Shown piece after piece: positions 18,663 to 29,600 of a DNA stretch of 56,563 nt. The DNA is from a virus: positions 1-56,563 of IMG/VR virus record IMGVR_UViG_3300044639_001130; one strand, written 5' to 3'. Position 1 is the first letter of the stretch. Each line of letters opens with the position of its first letter. The translations under genes were made by a program, and so were the position numbers. The notes beneath the pieces were generated by a model, which ran no database searches, was not told the origin of the DNA, and saw only the letters and a list, made by a program, of their open reading frames with translations.

Positions 18663-18905
18663 ATGAAAATCATATCAAAAAACACAGTAGTATTAAAATC
18701 ATCTATGAATTTTAATGAAGATAAAACGGAAGTTACTTTTCAAGCTAACACAGAATTATTAGTAGAAGGTAATCCTTATGCAGATTTATTTACTCCAAAA
18801 ACAATATTTGATTTAACTTGCCCAACAGCAAATATTGCAAATATTGAAGAAGTTGCACAATTACAAATTGATGCTTATATTTTAGATAATTATCCAGAAG
18901 TTTAA
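18663..18905 (+). CDS. hypothetical protein (80 aa)
   Basis: This small acidic soluble protein has no membrane segment. It ends two bases before the spanin-like gene and lies 18 bases after the fibre gene, so it is part of the same operon. It could be a fibre assembly chaperone or a capping protein. No family is recognised. Confidence 0.65.
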   Translation: MKIISKNTVVLKSSMNFNEDKTEVTFQANTELLVEGNPYADLFTPKTIFDLTCPTANIANIEEVAQLQIDAYILDNYPEV

Positions 18906-18907
18906 AT

Positions 18908-19492
18908 ATGTGGGAAAAAATAAAAGATAATTTTAATCCGGAAACTAAATCTCAAATACTAAGTAAATTAGCATTATTTTTTATCGGTTTTATAATAGCT
19001 GCCGTACTTTTACTTAAATGCGAAGGAAATACTCCTATTGATAATACAAGCGTCTTAAATTCAAGATATGACAGTCTAAGCAAAGAGGTTGTTAAAAAAG
19101 ATGCTGTAACTGATAGTTTAAACAAAGTTGTATTAGGATTAGATACGGTTAGAGAAAAGATATTGGATGTTTATCATGTAAAGAAAAAGAAAAAAAATAT
19201 ACACGATACCGTATGGGTAACTAGCTTTATACAAGTATGTGATAGCGTTATAACTTTAGACAGTACGGAAATAAGCTCACTTAAAGCTCTTAATAAGAAT
19301 TTAGTTGATATAAATAAAGATAAATCAGATATGCTTTATAATAGAGATAATGTAATAACGAGAAAAGATGTTACAATAGACTCTTTAATTAAAAGCAAAA
19401 AGAAGTATTGGAAAGGATTTAAACACGGTTTTGTTGCAGGGTCAATAGTAATAGAATCTTTAAATATAGGCGTTGGAGTTATATTAAAATAG
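18908..19492 (+). CDS. spanin-like (Rz-like) membrane-anchored coiled-coil protein
   Basis: This 194-residue protein has an N-terminal membrane segment (LALFFIGFIIAAVLLL, about 21-36) directly followed by a Cys, then a long periplasmic coiled coil (45-170). A second weakly hydrophobic segment lies at the end (FVAGSIVIESLNIGVGVIL). This is the usual architecture of an inner-membrane spanin. It closes the lysis cassette. The C-terminal hydrophobic tail could instead be an outer-membrane anchor, making it a single-protein spanin. Confidence 0.5.
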   Translation: MWEKIKDNFNPETKSQILSKLALFFIGFIIAAVLLLKCEGNTPIDNTSVLNSRYDSLSKEVVKKDAVTDSLNKVVLGLDTVREKILDVYHVKKKKKNIHDTVWVTSFIQVCDSVITLDSTEISSLKALNKNLVDINKDKSDMLYNRDNVITRKDVTIDSLIKSKKKYWKGFKHGFVAGSIVIESLNIGVGVILK

Positions 19493-19514
19493 TCTAGTGT
19501 AAAATACTATAAAA

Positions 19515-19534
19515 ATATGACAACCTTGTCATAT
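19515..19534. promoter_or_regulatory. perfect 20-bp palindrome ATATGACAA-CC-TTGTCATAT
   Basis: This is the best copy of a dyad that occurs five times in the window. It lies just after the spanin-like stop and about 70 bases before the next start. A perfect inverted repeat with 9-base arms is typical of a dimeric repressor or activator site. Confidence 0.6.
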
Positions 19535-19575
19535 AATTAATTGAATATTGTATTTATAGATAGCTCTTTTTTTAT

Positions 19576-19583
19576 TACATTTG
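19576..19583 (+). promoter_or_regulatory. Bacteroidota -7 box TACATTTG
   Basis: TACATTTG lies 20 bases before the ATG at 19604 and downstream of the 19515 palindrome. A TTG is 25 bases upstream. It probably drives the connector and stabilisation operon. Confidence 0.5.
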
Positions 19584-19603
19584 TTAAGATATAACAACAT
19601 GCC

Positions 19604-20440
19604 ATGCCCACTAAAAGACAAATCATAGATGATATTTTTATATTAGCAACACGCTTTGGAAGAACAGATGATTCAAGGCTAGATGAAACCTATATAGGAT
19701 TTAAAATAGAGCAAATAAGAGTTGCTAAGATAATTGAAGAATATAACTACACCGGTGTTATTGACCAAAATTGGTTAGTTGACTTTGGAACATTGCCATT
19801 ATATCAAGTTAATTTTGCGGATGACCCTAATATAACTCACTGTTCTTGTAATGTTATGAAGTTTAAGTTACCTGTTCCTGTTATGAATTTAACAGCTTTA
19901 GGAGAAGGAAATTTAGATTTAGGATTAAGAATTATATCTGCTTGCGGTTCAAAACAATATACATATTATCCATTAGAAAGATGGAGAATGATACCAAGCG
20001 GACATGTAAGGTCTTTGTTTGATTATTATTCAAGATTTGGCAAATATGGATACGTTAATAGCAATGTTAAGTTCTTAAGGTTTATAGGTATTCCAGAAAC
20101 TACAGAAGGCTTAACTGTTAAAAATACATTACCGGTATATTCCGGAAGTATTAAAGCAGGAGTATCTTATACTGTAAATGGAGCATCTATAACTTATAAC
20201 GGAAGCACTTATATTAATGGACAAACATTTACAGGCGCATTAGGGGTAACAACTTTTACCGGAACAGCAGAAGTTAATTACACTAACTTCCAAGCTCCAA
20301 TGACGGAAGATGATAATTATCCCGTATCCGCTCACATGGCTAGATTAATAGTATTAGAATTTATGACAAAAGAGTTAGCTGTAGAAGAAAAACAAATAGC
20401 TGATATACAAAACGATTCTGCTGATGATGCTAAAAAATAA
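19604..20440 (+). CDS. putative connector/ring-like structural protein
   Basis: This 278-residue protein begins with a helical segment (KRQIIDDIFILATRFGR) and a helix rich in charged residues (ETYIGFKIEQIRVAKIIEEY). A beta-rich centre with repeated Tyr/Gly turns follows, and then a C-terminal helix. This pattern and position, three genes before the large stabilisation protein, match ring or connector proteins of crAss-like phages. It has its own promoter-like box. Confidence 0.6.
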   Translation: MPTKRQIIDDIFILATRFGRTDDSRLDETYIGFKIEQIRVAKIIEEYNYTGVIDQNWLVDFGTLPLYQVNFADDPNITHCSCNVMKFKLPVPVMNLTALGEGNLDLGLRIISACGSKQYTYYPLERWRMIPSGHVRSLFDYYSRFGKYGYVNSNVKFLRFIGIPETTEGLTVKNTLPVYSGSIKAGVSYTVNGASITYNGSTYINGQTFTGALGVTTFTGTAEVNYTNFQAPMTEDDNYPVSAHMARLIVLEFMTKELAVEEKQIADIQNDSADDAKK

Positions 20441-20445
20441 AATCA

Positions 20446-20877
20446 ATGAAGGCGGTATTTAATAAAAAAAGTGTTGATGATAGCATAAAAAGAAAGTTTA
20501 AAAAGATATACAAAAAGAAAATAAGCACGAGTGAAATAAATAAGATTTGGAAAGACTGGATAGATGAATGTATAGTGAAACCATTGAATGTAGGAACGAT
20601 AGCTAAATTAGATAAAGAAAGCAAAATATGGGTAAAAGCTATCCCTACACATACGCACAAAAGAGCCGTGTCTTTAAGAAGTAAAGGTTTAGCTTATGTA
20701 AGCGGAAAGATAAGAGAAGCTAATATAAATTTTGATACATCTAAATATATTTATAAAGTAGTTTTTGAAACAGAGAGATTTAATGAGAAAATAAAATTAT
20801 TTTATAAGCCTCATATAAACATTAAGAAGTCTGTAAGTGAAGGAATAGTAAATGGTAAATTAATAACAAGATTATAA
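20446..20877 (+). CDS. basic small protein, possibly IHF/HU-like
   Basis: This 143-residue protein is strongly basic at its N-terminus (KRKFKKIYKKK, about 16-26). The segment SEINKIWKDWIDECIVKPLNVGTIAKLD and the C-terminal FYKPHINIKKSV resemble the spacing of HU/IHF proteins, which end in F-x-P-x3-LK-x2-V. The canonical arm is not obvious. crAss-like phages carry an IHF-type gene between ring-protein genes, which supports the idea. The call is tentative. Confidence 0.35.
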   Translation: MKAVFNKKSVDDSIKRKFKKIYKKKISTSEINKIWKDWIDECIVKPLNVGTIAKLDKESKIWVKAIPTHTHKRAVSLRSKGLAYVSGKIREANINFDTSKYIYKVVFETERFNEKIKLFYKPHINIKKSVSEGIVNGKLITRL

Positions 20878-20878
20878 A

Positions 20879-21643
20879 ATGGCAATAAATAGATTGGTAT
20901 CAATTAGAAACCCCGTAATTAACGCAATGGACATGGCTGCATTAGACCATGATAATCATTTGCCTTTATTTACACAATGGGCTACAGAAGCTGAAATGGA
21001 GATTGGTAGCTACTATCAATTCACTCGTCAATGGGCTTTATTGGATGTTTGCGGGTGTACTGCTGCTCCAATACCTTGTAATGCAGTAAAGATAGAAGCG
21101 TCTGTTGTAGGCAACCACATGGATAATTGTTGTGGAGTGTTTGGAAACATATTAGGAACGGATGGACCTTTCCTTAATACAATAATTCAAAACACTACAG
21201 GTATGCTAGTTATTGATGCGGGTAGCGGAGATAATAGTAATACTTACGGGCAAGTTCAGTTTCATGTTCAAAACAATAAGTTGATATTTGATGCTAAATA
21301 CGGCATTAAACAAATAACTATTCAATTTATTGGCTACGAATTAGATTGTGATGGATTTATGCAAGTTGGAGAAAATCATATTCAAGCCATTACTGAATAC
21401 ATACTTTATAAGTGGTGTTCTAGAAAAAGAAAAAAAAGCGGTGCTGATTTACAAGAAATGCAATGGCATTATACTCAATGGGATAGATTATGCGCTCACT
21501 CAAGAGCCTTAGATGCAGAATTAACACCAACAGATAGAGAAGAAATAGCGCAAATTTACAATAACCCGTTAGCAGGCAGAGGATTATTCCTTGGTATGAC
21601 TAACCCTAACAGTTATGGATATGGAAGAACAGGCAATTATTAA
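20879..21643 (+). CDS. putative tail/ring structural protein (P22 gp4-like position)
   Basis: This 254-residue protein starts one base after the IHF-like gene. It contains a Cys cluster (VCGCTAAPIPC, about 59-69, and NCCGVFG) and a helical C-terminal region rich in Arg and Lys (WCSRKRKKSGADLQEMQWHY). The gene overlaps the next by 29 bases. In crAss-like phages the gene before the stabilisation protein encodes a ring or tail-tubular protein. No decisive motif is seen. Confidence 0.6.
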   Translation: MAINRLVSIRNPVINAMDMAALDHDNHLPLFTQWATEAEMEIGSYYQFTRQWALLDVCGCTAAPIPCNAVKIEASVVGNHMDNCCGVFGNILGTDGPFLNTIIQNTTGMLVIDAGSGDNSNTYGQVQFHVQNNKLIFDAKYGIKQITIQFIGYELDCDGFMQVGENHIQAITEYILYKWCSRKRKKSGADLQEMQWHYTQWDRLCAHSRALDAELTPTDREEIAQIYNNPLAGRGLFLGMTNPNSYGYGRTGNY

Positions 21644-24600
21644 TACATTCAATAAGGGTATAAATCAAGATGTAGATTTTATTTTACAACCAGATGGAAC
21701 CTATAGGAATATGAAAAATGGAATGCTTATCTCCATGGATGGGCATCATTTTACAATAGAAATATCTAAAGGAAATAAGTCAATTAAGACATTAAATCCT
21801 AGATATACTGAAGATGAAACCCTATTTGATTCCCCCCCAATGCCTATTGGATTCGTTTCTTTTGTAGATAAGTTAGTTGTATTTAGCACTAATGATGTCG
21901 GCACAGGAGGATATGGAGAAATAGGGGTAATGACATTTAAAAAGATACAAGATGATTTTGTGTCTACATATACTCCTTATTACCACCATCCCGATTTAAA
22001 CTTTTCTAAGTATCATAAAATAGAAGGATTTTCCTTTAGAGAAAATGAATCTGTGGAAAGAGTTTATTTTACAGACAATAATAACGAGCCTAGAGTATTT
22101 GATATAGCTAATCCTATATTTACCAATTACATAGGAACTTCAGGAATAGACATAACTCCAGGAATACTAAAACAATATATGGTCTTGGAAGGAGTTATAT
22201 ATTACGCAGGAAACATGTATGGACCAACTGATGGAAGTGGAGCTATAGTTTCAAATATATTTTATTCAAACGGAATAGATAGTACATATATTTTAATTAC
22301 TCCTGCCGCAAAAGTAATAGAGTGTTACCCTCTTTCTTTATTAGATTGGACTCCATCTAGAAATTTAGGTAATATTAAGTTTAAAGAGTATGCGGCAGGA
22401 GCTAAGAATTGTGGTTCTAGCGTATATTTTTATAGACTTTATTCTAGCGAAGGAAAAGTTTCTACAACTTGGAGCTATCCAAGTACCCCTATTCATGTTG
22501 GAATGAATAATATAGGTTCTGCATTAACAGGAAATAAATATAGAGATTTTGTAGGTAACGGCAGCACAACAACACTAGCCTTAAGTCCTTATTCTGTAGT
22601 AGTTACAATATCAGGAATAGATACAGATTTTGATACAATAGAATTATGTTGCGCGGAGTACACCCAAGTTAATGACGTTCCATATATTATAAAAATAGTT
22701 AATAGGGTTGCTGTTACAGGGACGGAGATGGATATAGAAGATAACGGAGGAAGTAATTTCGGAGACGTATCCATAAGTGATTTAACGCTGTTTCCTGCAA
22801 GTATATTGAAAGTAAAAACTTTAACCACGGACAAGAACTATAACTTAATAGGAAACATAACAGAAAGAGAAGAATTTGATTTAGATTTAACAGGAGTTAC
22901 ATTAAGCCAATTTCAATACCCTATGCCATCTCATGGAGATATTACTAATTGTTCAAATGGAAATGTTTTTTTAGATGTAAGTCCCAGCGTTGTAGCAAAT
23001 CCTGGGGTTGGAGGTGTATTACCTCATAGTAGATGGATTGTTAAATTAGGAAATAATACTACCGATACGGTTGAATATCCTAGCGGTAGTGGTACTTTTT
23101 ATGTAACGGGGCAAATTATAACAGGAATAGAATATTCAGCATCAGTAGGAGATGAATCCGCCATAGCTTTTACAGGCTCTGCGTCTGTAAGACCTTGTAC
23201 GACAAGAAATAGATATACATCTATTGCAACTGGAGATAGAGTTGAGGATTATATTGAATTTACTAATCAAGACACTTCATTTTGGGATTATAAGAACCCT
23301 GCGGTGGCGTCTCACAATAAAGGATATTGGAGTAGCGAAAAATATAGATTTGGAATATTATTTTTTGATAAAAAAGGTAATCCGTATTATGTAAAATATA
23401 TTAATGATTTTGATTTTTCTACACCTTACGCTAAAGGAGGGTTAATGGTAGAGGATAACATAAGCAGTTCATTAAAATCGTATGCTTTAAACCCATCTGC
23501 AATTAAATTATCAGATTTGAATATACCTGAATCTATAATGAATGAGGTTAGCGGATTTAGTATAGTTAGAGCAGAAAGAGATAAGCGTATTTTGACTCAA
23601 GGTTTATTAATGCAAACGGTTATAGACCCTACAATAGGCGCTAATAGATTAATGCCTTTAGGAATTAGTAAGACTAACTTGAGTTATTACGACACTTTTT
23701 ATACACCTAAAGGAGATTTATCTACATGTATTTGCCCGGATTGGCTAGTTGGCTATGTTCCTAACAATACTCAATCTGGAATAGGGTATATAGGAGAAAA
23801 AATAGAAGAAGCTTTTTGGTTAGACGGAGGCGATATTAGAGCGCATAGTGATTTTCATGTATTAACAACAAAAATGTTTAATACTATGCCTCCGGACACA
23901 CTCTCTCCAAGAGTAAGGACTTTACAAAGCATGAATGGAAGTGGAGGTAAAGGATTTGATGAGTATCATGGAGATGTTGATTTAATAGATGATAGAGACT
24001 TTTATAATAGGGAGAGTGATTTAAGTGCCTATTCAGTTAATAACGATTATGGATTTGCAGTTAATTATAGTTGTGTTGCTTCTCAAAATTGGGATTTAAA
24101 CTACCAAGTTATTCCTTTGATTAAGTCTGTAGGCTGTAGAAAATTAATGATTATGCCAAGTGCTTTTAACCATTACGGTCCTGCTCCAGACAGTTATAAC
24201 TGGTGGGGGCAAAGATATAATTATAAGAAAATTGTAATTAATTTTTTATCTAATAAAGAAAAATCAGCTCAGTATGGAGGTCAGTCAGAATCTGCAATAG
24301 CTAATACTTTGTATATATCTACGGGTCATTTTCAACCTATTAACGATGCCGTTAAAGCGGATACTTTAAATGGAAGTTTTCCTAACGGAGAAAATAAATA
24401 CACTTTTAATGATATAGAGATATTTGGAGGAGACTGCTTTACTAATCTTTTTGATATAAATTATGGATTATGGAGCCAAGAATATCAAACAACAGATAAT
24501 TCTATGTCTTATAGTTTATTTTTTCCATGCGAAGGAACCGTAAATTATAATTTAAGAAGAGGGAATAAGGCATCAAACATAAGTACGTATCCTGCCGCTC

Positions 24601-26075
24601 CTAATAGCATAAATTGGGATAGTCCAAGTGGAACAATATTAGAAGGATATTCTTACAATAAAGGATATAGTACAGATGGAACCGCCATTAAATACCCTGG
24701 ACTTCCTTTTAACTTTCAGTTTAGCTCTAAGTTTGAATACAGAACAAGATTTGCAGGAATTAAATACCCCGGCGAGGCTGTAGATTCTTTTAGAAAGTTT
24801 TTAACAGCAGATTATAAAGACTTAGATGGTCAATTAGGAGAAATCAATAATATTCGTTCTAAGGATGGTAGAGTTCTTGTTTGGCAAAACCATGCAGTAA
24901 GTTCTGTTCCCGTGTTAGAAAGGCAGTTATTAGCATCTACAAGCGGAGCAGCAACCACTATCGGTACGGGCGGAGTAATAGACCGTTTTGACCCTATTAA
25001 TTCTTATTTTGGTAATCAACATCAACACGGATTAACTTCTACGGAGTTTGGTTACGTTTGGTTTGATATGAGAAATAGAGCCTTATGTATAATGAGTGTT
25101 GCGGGGAATGTTCAAGAAATATCATTAGTAAAAGGATTACAGTCTTACTTTAATAATCAATTTAATGAAGGGGATGATAATACGCTAACTCCTTCTAACA
25201 TCTACAACACAAATAATTATTCTATGCCCGAAATTCCTTTATTAGGTTATGGCATAGTTGGAGTTTATGACCCAAGATATAAAATGTCTTATGTTACTTT
25301 TAAATATGCTTATGACGAGTCTTTATTAGGTAAAAAAATTAGGATAACTGCAAAAGACTTTACTATTGGATATTCTCATGTATTAGATGCTATTGTAGGT
25401 TTTTATGATTTTACTCCCGGAATATGGCATAATCATAATGATTTAGTATTAAGTGTAAATAACTCTAAAAACTACGTTTATTATGGTGCCAATATGCCTG
25501 AGACTACATTTAATATTGGAGATGTTGTTAAGGTTGATAATGATGATTTTGAGAATAGTCTTTGGGGAGAGTATGTTTGTATTAAGCCAGTAACCATATA
25601 CTCTTATCTTGTTGACGCTAGTTTAGAGCCTGCTTATCCGGGAAGTGTATATTGGGTTAAGATAAACTCAGAAAATGAGATTTACTTACAAACATTCAAT
25701 ACTGATTATTGTAAGTTTTATGGTAAAGTTTATGACCACGAAGTAGAGGTTATTGTTAATCCAAAAGCAGACCAAGCATTTTCCGTATTAAGAATACAAC
25801 AAAAGTCTAATGACACTAATTATTCTTCTGTTTACTTCTCTACTGATGACCAATCTGCTCAAGATACTAACATAGTTAATAATAGTAAAACTTATAGATA
25901 TATAGATAAGAGTTATTATAGTTCTGCTCCATTACCAAGAACAGGCGGCAGATTGACAGACCACTACGTTAAGATTAAATTTGTATTAAAGAATTATTTA
26001 ACTAATCCTACTATAGCTAAGAATAAGAATAAGATATTTCAATTCTTAAAAACTTGGTTTATATCTAGAGATTAA
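21615..26075 (+). CDS. large tail stabilisation (muzzle-like) protein
   Basis: This 1486-residue protein starts with INTFNKGINQDVDFIL followed by PDGTYRNMKNG. The F-x-KG-x-N-x-D start with a following N-x-NG element is the hallmark of the large stabilisation or muzzle proteins of crAss-like podovirus tails. The remainder is beta-rich, with many Tyr/Gly turns, consistent with a tail tip or muzzle. The start lies inside the preceding gene; the ATG at 21621 is equally possible. It likely forms the distal tail and contacts the cell during infection. Confidence 0.7.
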   Translation: MDMEEQAIINTFNKGINQDVDFILQPDGTYRNMKNGMLISMDGHHFTIEISKGNKSIKTLNPRYTEDETLFDSPPMPIGFVSFVDKLVVFSTNDVGTGGYGEIGVMTFKKIQDDFVSTYTPYYHHPDLNFSKYHKIEGFSFRENESVERVYFTDNNNEPRVFDIANPIFTNYIGTSGIDITPGILKQYMVLEGVIYYAGNMYGPTDGSGAIVSNIFYSNGIDSTYILITPAAKVIECYPLSLLDWTPSRNLGNIKFKEYAAGAKNCGSSVYFYRLYSSEGKVSTTWSYPSTPIHVGMNNIGSALTGNKYRDFVGNGSTTTLALSPYSVVVTISGIDTDFDTIELCCAEYTQVNDVPYIIKIVNRVAVTGTEMDIEDNGGSNFGDVSISDLTLFPASILKVKTLTTDKNYNLIGNITEREEFDLDLTGVTLSQFQYPMPSHGDITNCSNGNVFLDVSPSVVANPGVGGVLPHSRWIVKLGNNTTDTVEYPSGSGTFYVTGQIITGIEYSASVGDESAIAFTGSASVRPCTTRNRYTSIATGDRVEDYIEFTNQDTSFWDYKNPAVASHNKGYWSSEKYRFGILFFDKKGNPYYVKYINDFDFSTPYAKGGLMVEDNISSSLKSYALNPSAIKLSDLNIPESIMNEVSGFSIVRAERDKRILTQGLLMQTVIDPTIGANRLMPLGISKTNLSYYDTFYTPKGDLSTCICPDWLVGYVPNNTQSGIGYIGEKIEEAFWLDGGDIRAHSDFHVLTTKMFNTMPPDTLSPRVRTLQSMNGSGGKGFDEYHGDVDLIDDRDFYNRESDLSAYSVNNDYGFAVNYSCVASQNWDLNYQVIPLIKSVGCRKLMIMPSAFNHYGPAPDSYNWWGQRYNYKKIVINFLSNKEKSAQYGGQSESAIANTLYISTGHFQPINDAVKADTLNGSFPNGENKYTFNDIEIFGGDCFTNLFDINYGLWSQEYQTTDNSMSYSLFFPCEGTVNYNLRRGNKASNISTYPAAPNSINWDSPSGTILEGYSYNKGYSTDGTAIKYPGLPFNFQFSSKFEYRTRFAGIKYPGEAVDSFRKFLTADYKDLDGQLGEINNIRSKDGRVLVWQNHAVSSVPVLERQLLASTSGAATTIGTGGVIDRFDPINSYFGNQHQHGLTSTEFGYVWFDMRNRALCIMSVAGNVQEISLVKGLQSYFNNQFNEGDDNTLTPSNIYNTNNYSMPEIPLLGYGIVGVYDPRYKMSYVTFKYAYDESLLGKKIRITAKDFTIGYSHVLDAIVGFYDFTPGIWHNHNDLVLSVNNSKNYVYYGANMPETTFNIGDVVKVDNDDFENSLWGEYVCIKPVTIYSYLVDASLEPAYPGSVYWVKINSENEIYLQTFNTDYCKFYGKVYDHEVEVIVNPKADQAFSVLRIQQKSNDTNYSSVYFSTDDQSAQDTNIVNNSKTYRYIDKSYYSSAPLPRTGGRLTDHYVKIKFVLKNYLTNPTIAKNKNKIFQFLKTWFISRD

Positions 26076-26090
26076 AAATATTTTAAAAAA

Positions 26091-26109
26091 ATATGACAAA
26101 TTTGTAACC
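26091..26109 (+). promoter_or_regulatory. ATATGACAA-AT-TTGTAACC promoter/operator element
   Basis: The element shares its first 22 bases, apart from one change, with the one before 51186 on the other strand. In both, CGTTAAAC follows at exactly the same distance. It lies about 50 bases before the secreted-protein gene at 26162 and gives this gene its own promoter inside the late region. Confidence 0.55.
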
Positions 26110-26161
26110 TTTCATAATTTCTTTCGTTAAACAAGTATAAACCCTTTAAAACTTAGAAATT

Positions 26162-26632
26162 ATGAAAGCAATCACATTATCAATCTTATTAGCAACTTTA
26201 ACTGTTAGCTCATTATCTTCTCAAATTAAAAGAACTTCTGTTTATAATGAAAAATTAAAAAGAGATGTTTTTATCAGATATAATGAATACGCTTTAGTTT
26301 TTGACTCTCCATTACTATCTAACGAAAAGATATTTGTAAATGTAAAATCAGATAGCTTAGATAATGGATATATTAATTTCTTTATTTATATCTATTTTCC
26401 AAAAAACATTAATCCAAATGGATTAAATATTGTAATAGGATATGAGGATGGAACTACTGAAATCTTTCAACAAACTCAATTTGATGGCGAAGATAATTAC
26501 GCTGAATATTCTGCTATTGATAATATTAACAATATCTCATCTAAGAAAGTGCAATATATTACACTTAGAGGTATTAAAAAGTTTAATATTAACGATAAAA
26601 CATACTTTATAGACTTCTTTAAGGCTTTATAG
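26162..26632 (+). CDS. secreted or periplasmic protein, moron candidate
   Basis: This 156-residue protein has a clear N-terminal signal peptide (MKAITLSILLATLTVSSLSS, about 1-20). There is no Cys after it, so it is probably not a lipoprotein. The mature part is beta-rich, with many Asn, Tyr and Phe. It sits alone between the stabilisation protein and internal virion proteins. It has its own promoter-like element, shared with early genes, and is followed by another -7 box. This layout fits a moron expressed separately, for example to alter the host envelope or block superinfection. Function unknown. Confidence 0.7.
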   Translation: MKAITLSILLATLTVSSLSSQIKRTSVYNEKLKRDVFIRYNEYALVFDSPLLSNEKIFVNVKSDSLDNGYINFFIYIYFPKNINPNGLNIVIGYEDGTTEIFQQTQFDGEDNYAEYSAIDNINNISSKKVQYITLRGIKKFNINDKTYFIDFFKAL

Positions 26633-26648
26633 TTATTTGTTTTTTTAC

Positions 26649-26656
26649 TACATTTG
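26649..26656 (+). promoter_or_regulatory. Bacteroidota -7 box TACATTTG
   Basis: TACATTTG lies about 22 bases before the next ATG. No well-spaced TTG is seen upstream. It probably starts the internal-protein operon. Confidence 0.45.
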
Positions 26657-26678
26657 TTTATAATAAAAAAATGTAGTT

Positions 26679-29600
26679 ATGCCAGAAAAAGATAAAGACA
26701 AAAATCCTAAAAATGTTTCCGATACAGACACTTTAATACAAAAAGCAAAGTTTGTTAAAGAGGCTCCAAAAGGAGAAGAATGGAAAAAAGTCACTTCTGA
26801 CGGCAAAGAAGTTTACGTAAGAAGAACAAAAAAAGAAACTCCTCCTACAGAAACTCCTGCTACACCACTTCCTCCTACTAAAACTAAAACTAAATATAAA
26901 GGACCTCCTCCAAGTAATAAGTCAAGACCAAAGCCAAAGCCTAAAGAGACTCCAAAAGAAGAAGATTTTACGGAAGAAGTGGTTATGATTGAAGGGAAAG
27001 CCCCTCCTGCTGAAAAAACAGGAATATTTGGCGGCACTCAAACTTACGAAAACATAGACCCCGCAAAACAATGGGGAGCTGATTACGGAATAACAACTGT
27101 TGAAACTCCTGATGCTGAAGGAAGATTTAGTAATACATCAAGGAAATATAATCTTGATAAAGAGGGTAGAGAGGTTGTTTATGATAAAGCTAATCCATTA
27201 AAAAATTTTAAAGATGGTAAATTTGTCCCAACATATACAGGAAGAACTATTGAGGATATACGAAAAGAATATGAAACTCAACAAATAGAAACTCCTGCAA
27301 TAAGCGGAGTAAATAAAGCTAATCCTAATTATAAAGGAAGTTTAATGATGCCGGGAACTAAAGCTACAAGAATAGCTGGTGGCGGTGGTGGAGAGTTTAA
27401 TCAAATGAACGTAGGTGAAATCCCAGGGGCTTTATCTACTGCTCCTGTTGGATACATTGAACAAAAATACGATACTCAAGGAAATCCTATCACTACTCCA
27501 AATGTAGGAGTTCAAATGAATACAAAAAATATAAATCCTTTAATAGAAAAAGAAATGAAAGTTGGAAAAATGTACGATATTCCTAGTGAAGAACCTGTAT
27601 TAATACCAGGTAAATTTGCTAAAGGAGGTTCTGTAAAGGCTCCTAAAATGAAAAAGTATGCTAATGGAACTAATCCTGACGGAACTCCTTCTAGCCCTGC
27701 AAACCAAAATAATACTCAAGGAAGCATACAACCTGGAACTGTTCAAATAGGTGGTGGTCAAGGGCAATATGGCGTCGCAGGAAATGCAACTACTGCTACA
27801 GGAGATACATCTGCTCAAACAGGAGATACTAAGACTCAAGAAGATATAAGTAAACAAGCAAAACAAGATAAGGCATCCAAAGCATCAAAACAAATTGGGG
27901 GTTATTTAATGACTGCCGGAAATCAGATGTACAATAAGCCTAGAGATTTTTCTGCTAGTGAAAAAGAAAGTCAAAACGCACAATCTTTAAATACAACAGT
28001 TGATACTGTGGCAAATGCTATTCCTGTTGTTGGAGCATGGTACGGAGCAGCTATGGGAGCTTCTAAAATGGGAAGGTCTATGCTTAAAACGGATAAATAT
28101 GGACAACCTATATCCGGAACAGATGCAGCGCTTAATGAATTAATGACGCCTACGCATGAACACGCTTTAGATGCCGCAGCAAAAGGAGATGCCGCTGGTA
28201 CAGTTAGAGAAATAACTGGGGTTGGTAAAATAGGTAGAGCTATTACTCAATTTGCAGGAGAAGGAGATACTAGAACTGGATTTTGGGGAGATGTTAATAA
28301 AGCACTTGGAACTAACGAAAAATCAGATGCTGCAAAAAAATTCATGGATGAGCAGTTAGCTAAAGCTAAATCAGAAGATGCCGCTTATAAGCAGCAACAA
28401 CTTATTGCAAATAGAAATGCTGGAAATTTAGAAGGCGCTCAGCCTCAAGGTTTATACGATTTGTCTAATCCTGAATATGATGAGAATAGACAATTAATAC
28501 TAAAGCCAGGATATGCTAAAGGAGGCGTTATTGGCGCTGCTAAAATGATGTATGCTAAAGGAGGTACGATAAAAGGTAAAGGTGGTCCAAAAGAAGATGC
28601 TATATTAACTAAAGCTAATGATAAGGGTATTGCACCTGGTAGTTTTATAGTTCCTGCTGAGAATAACGATAAGGCTAAAGGAATAAGAGCTGCTTTATTT
28701 GGAAACGGTAATAAGAAAGCTGAATTTAAAAAAGAAGGCGGAGAAACTAAAGCAGATGTTGCCGTAAGTAACGGAGAGCATTTATTTACTCCTAAAGAAA
28801 GAAAAAAGATTATTAACTACTTAGGAGAAGAGATTTTAGAAGAGTTAGCTCCTGATGCAGAAGAAAATAACGAAGAAAAAGAAATGAATATGGGTGGTAT
28901 GTTAGGAAATATGACTGACAGAACAAATATGAGAGAATATGTAAAAGGAGGATTAACTAAATCTAAAGCTAAGATTATGCTACATGAAGGTATGGCTAAT
29001 GGTAAACCTATTACAGAACAACAACGTAAATATTTTGGTTGGGTAGCAGGCGGAAGTAAAGAATCTAAAATGGATGGCGGCGATATTCATGGTTATGCTA
29101 TGGGTACGGATGTAGAAGGGGTAGAAGATGTGCCTGTATCTAATAAAACTTATGCAGAATTGATTACACCTCCTTATAGCTGGAAAGGCTCTAAAGAAGC
29201 ATATAAAGCCGCTGCTGATAAAGCAATTAAAGAAGGTAAAGTTGTTCCTAAAGAAGGAGTAACAGCCGTTGCAACTACTAAATCTGTTAAAGCTCCTTCT
29301 GCTAAAGGTGGTAAAAAAGTTCCTGAATCAGCGAGGTTTGTTCCTAAAATGGCAGACGAATCCGGAGGAGAAGATGTTATTGTTCCGGGTTCACCTAAAT
29401 ACGAATCTGATGAAAGTATCATTGGACCAGACCCGTTTTCTGAAGAAGAAAAAAGAAAAAGAGAAAAAGCATCTTTAGCTAGAGTATCAGACTCTACTGC
29501 TCCAACATCTCCATCTGCTCCAAGAAAAGGATTAGGAGATTATGTAGGAAATATTGACCCTACATCTATAGCTGCAATGATGCAGATAGCTGGAGGTAAG

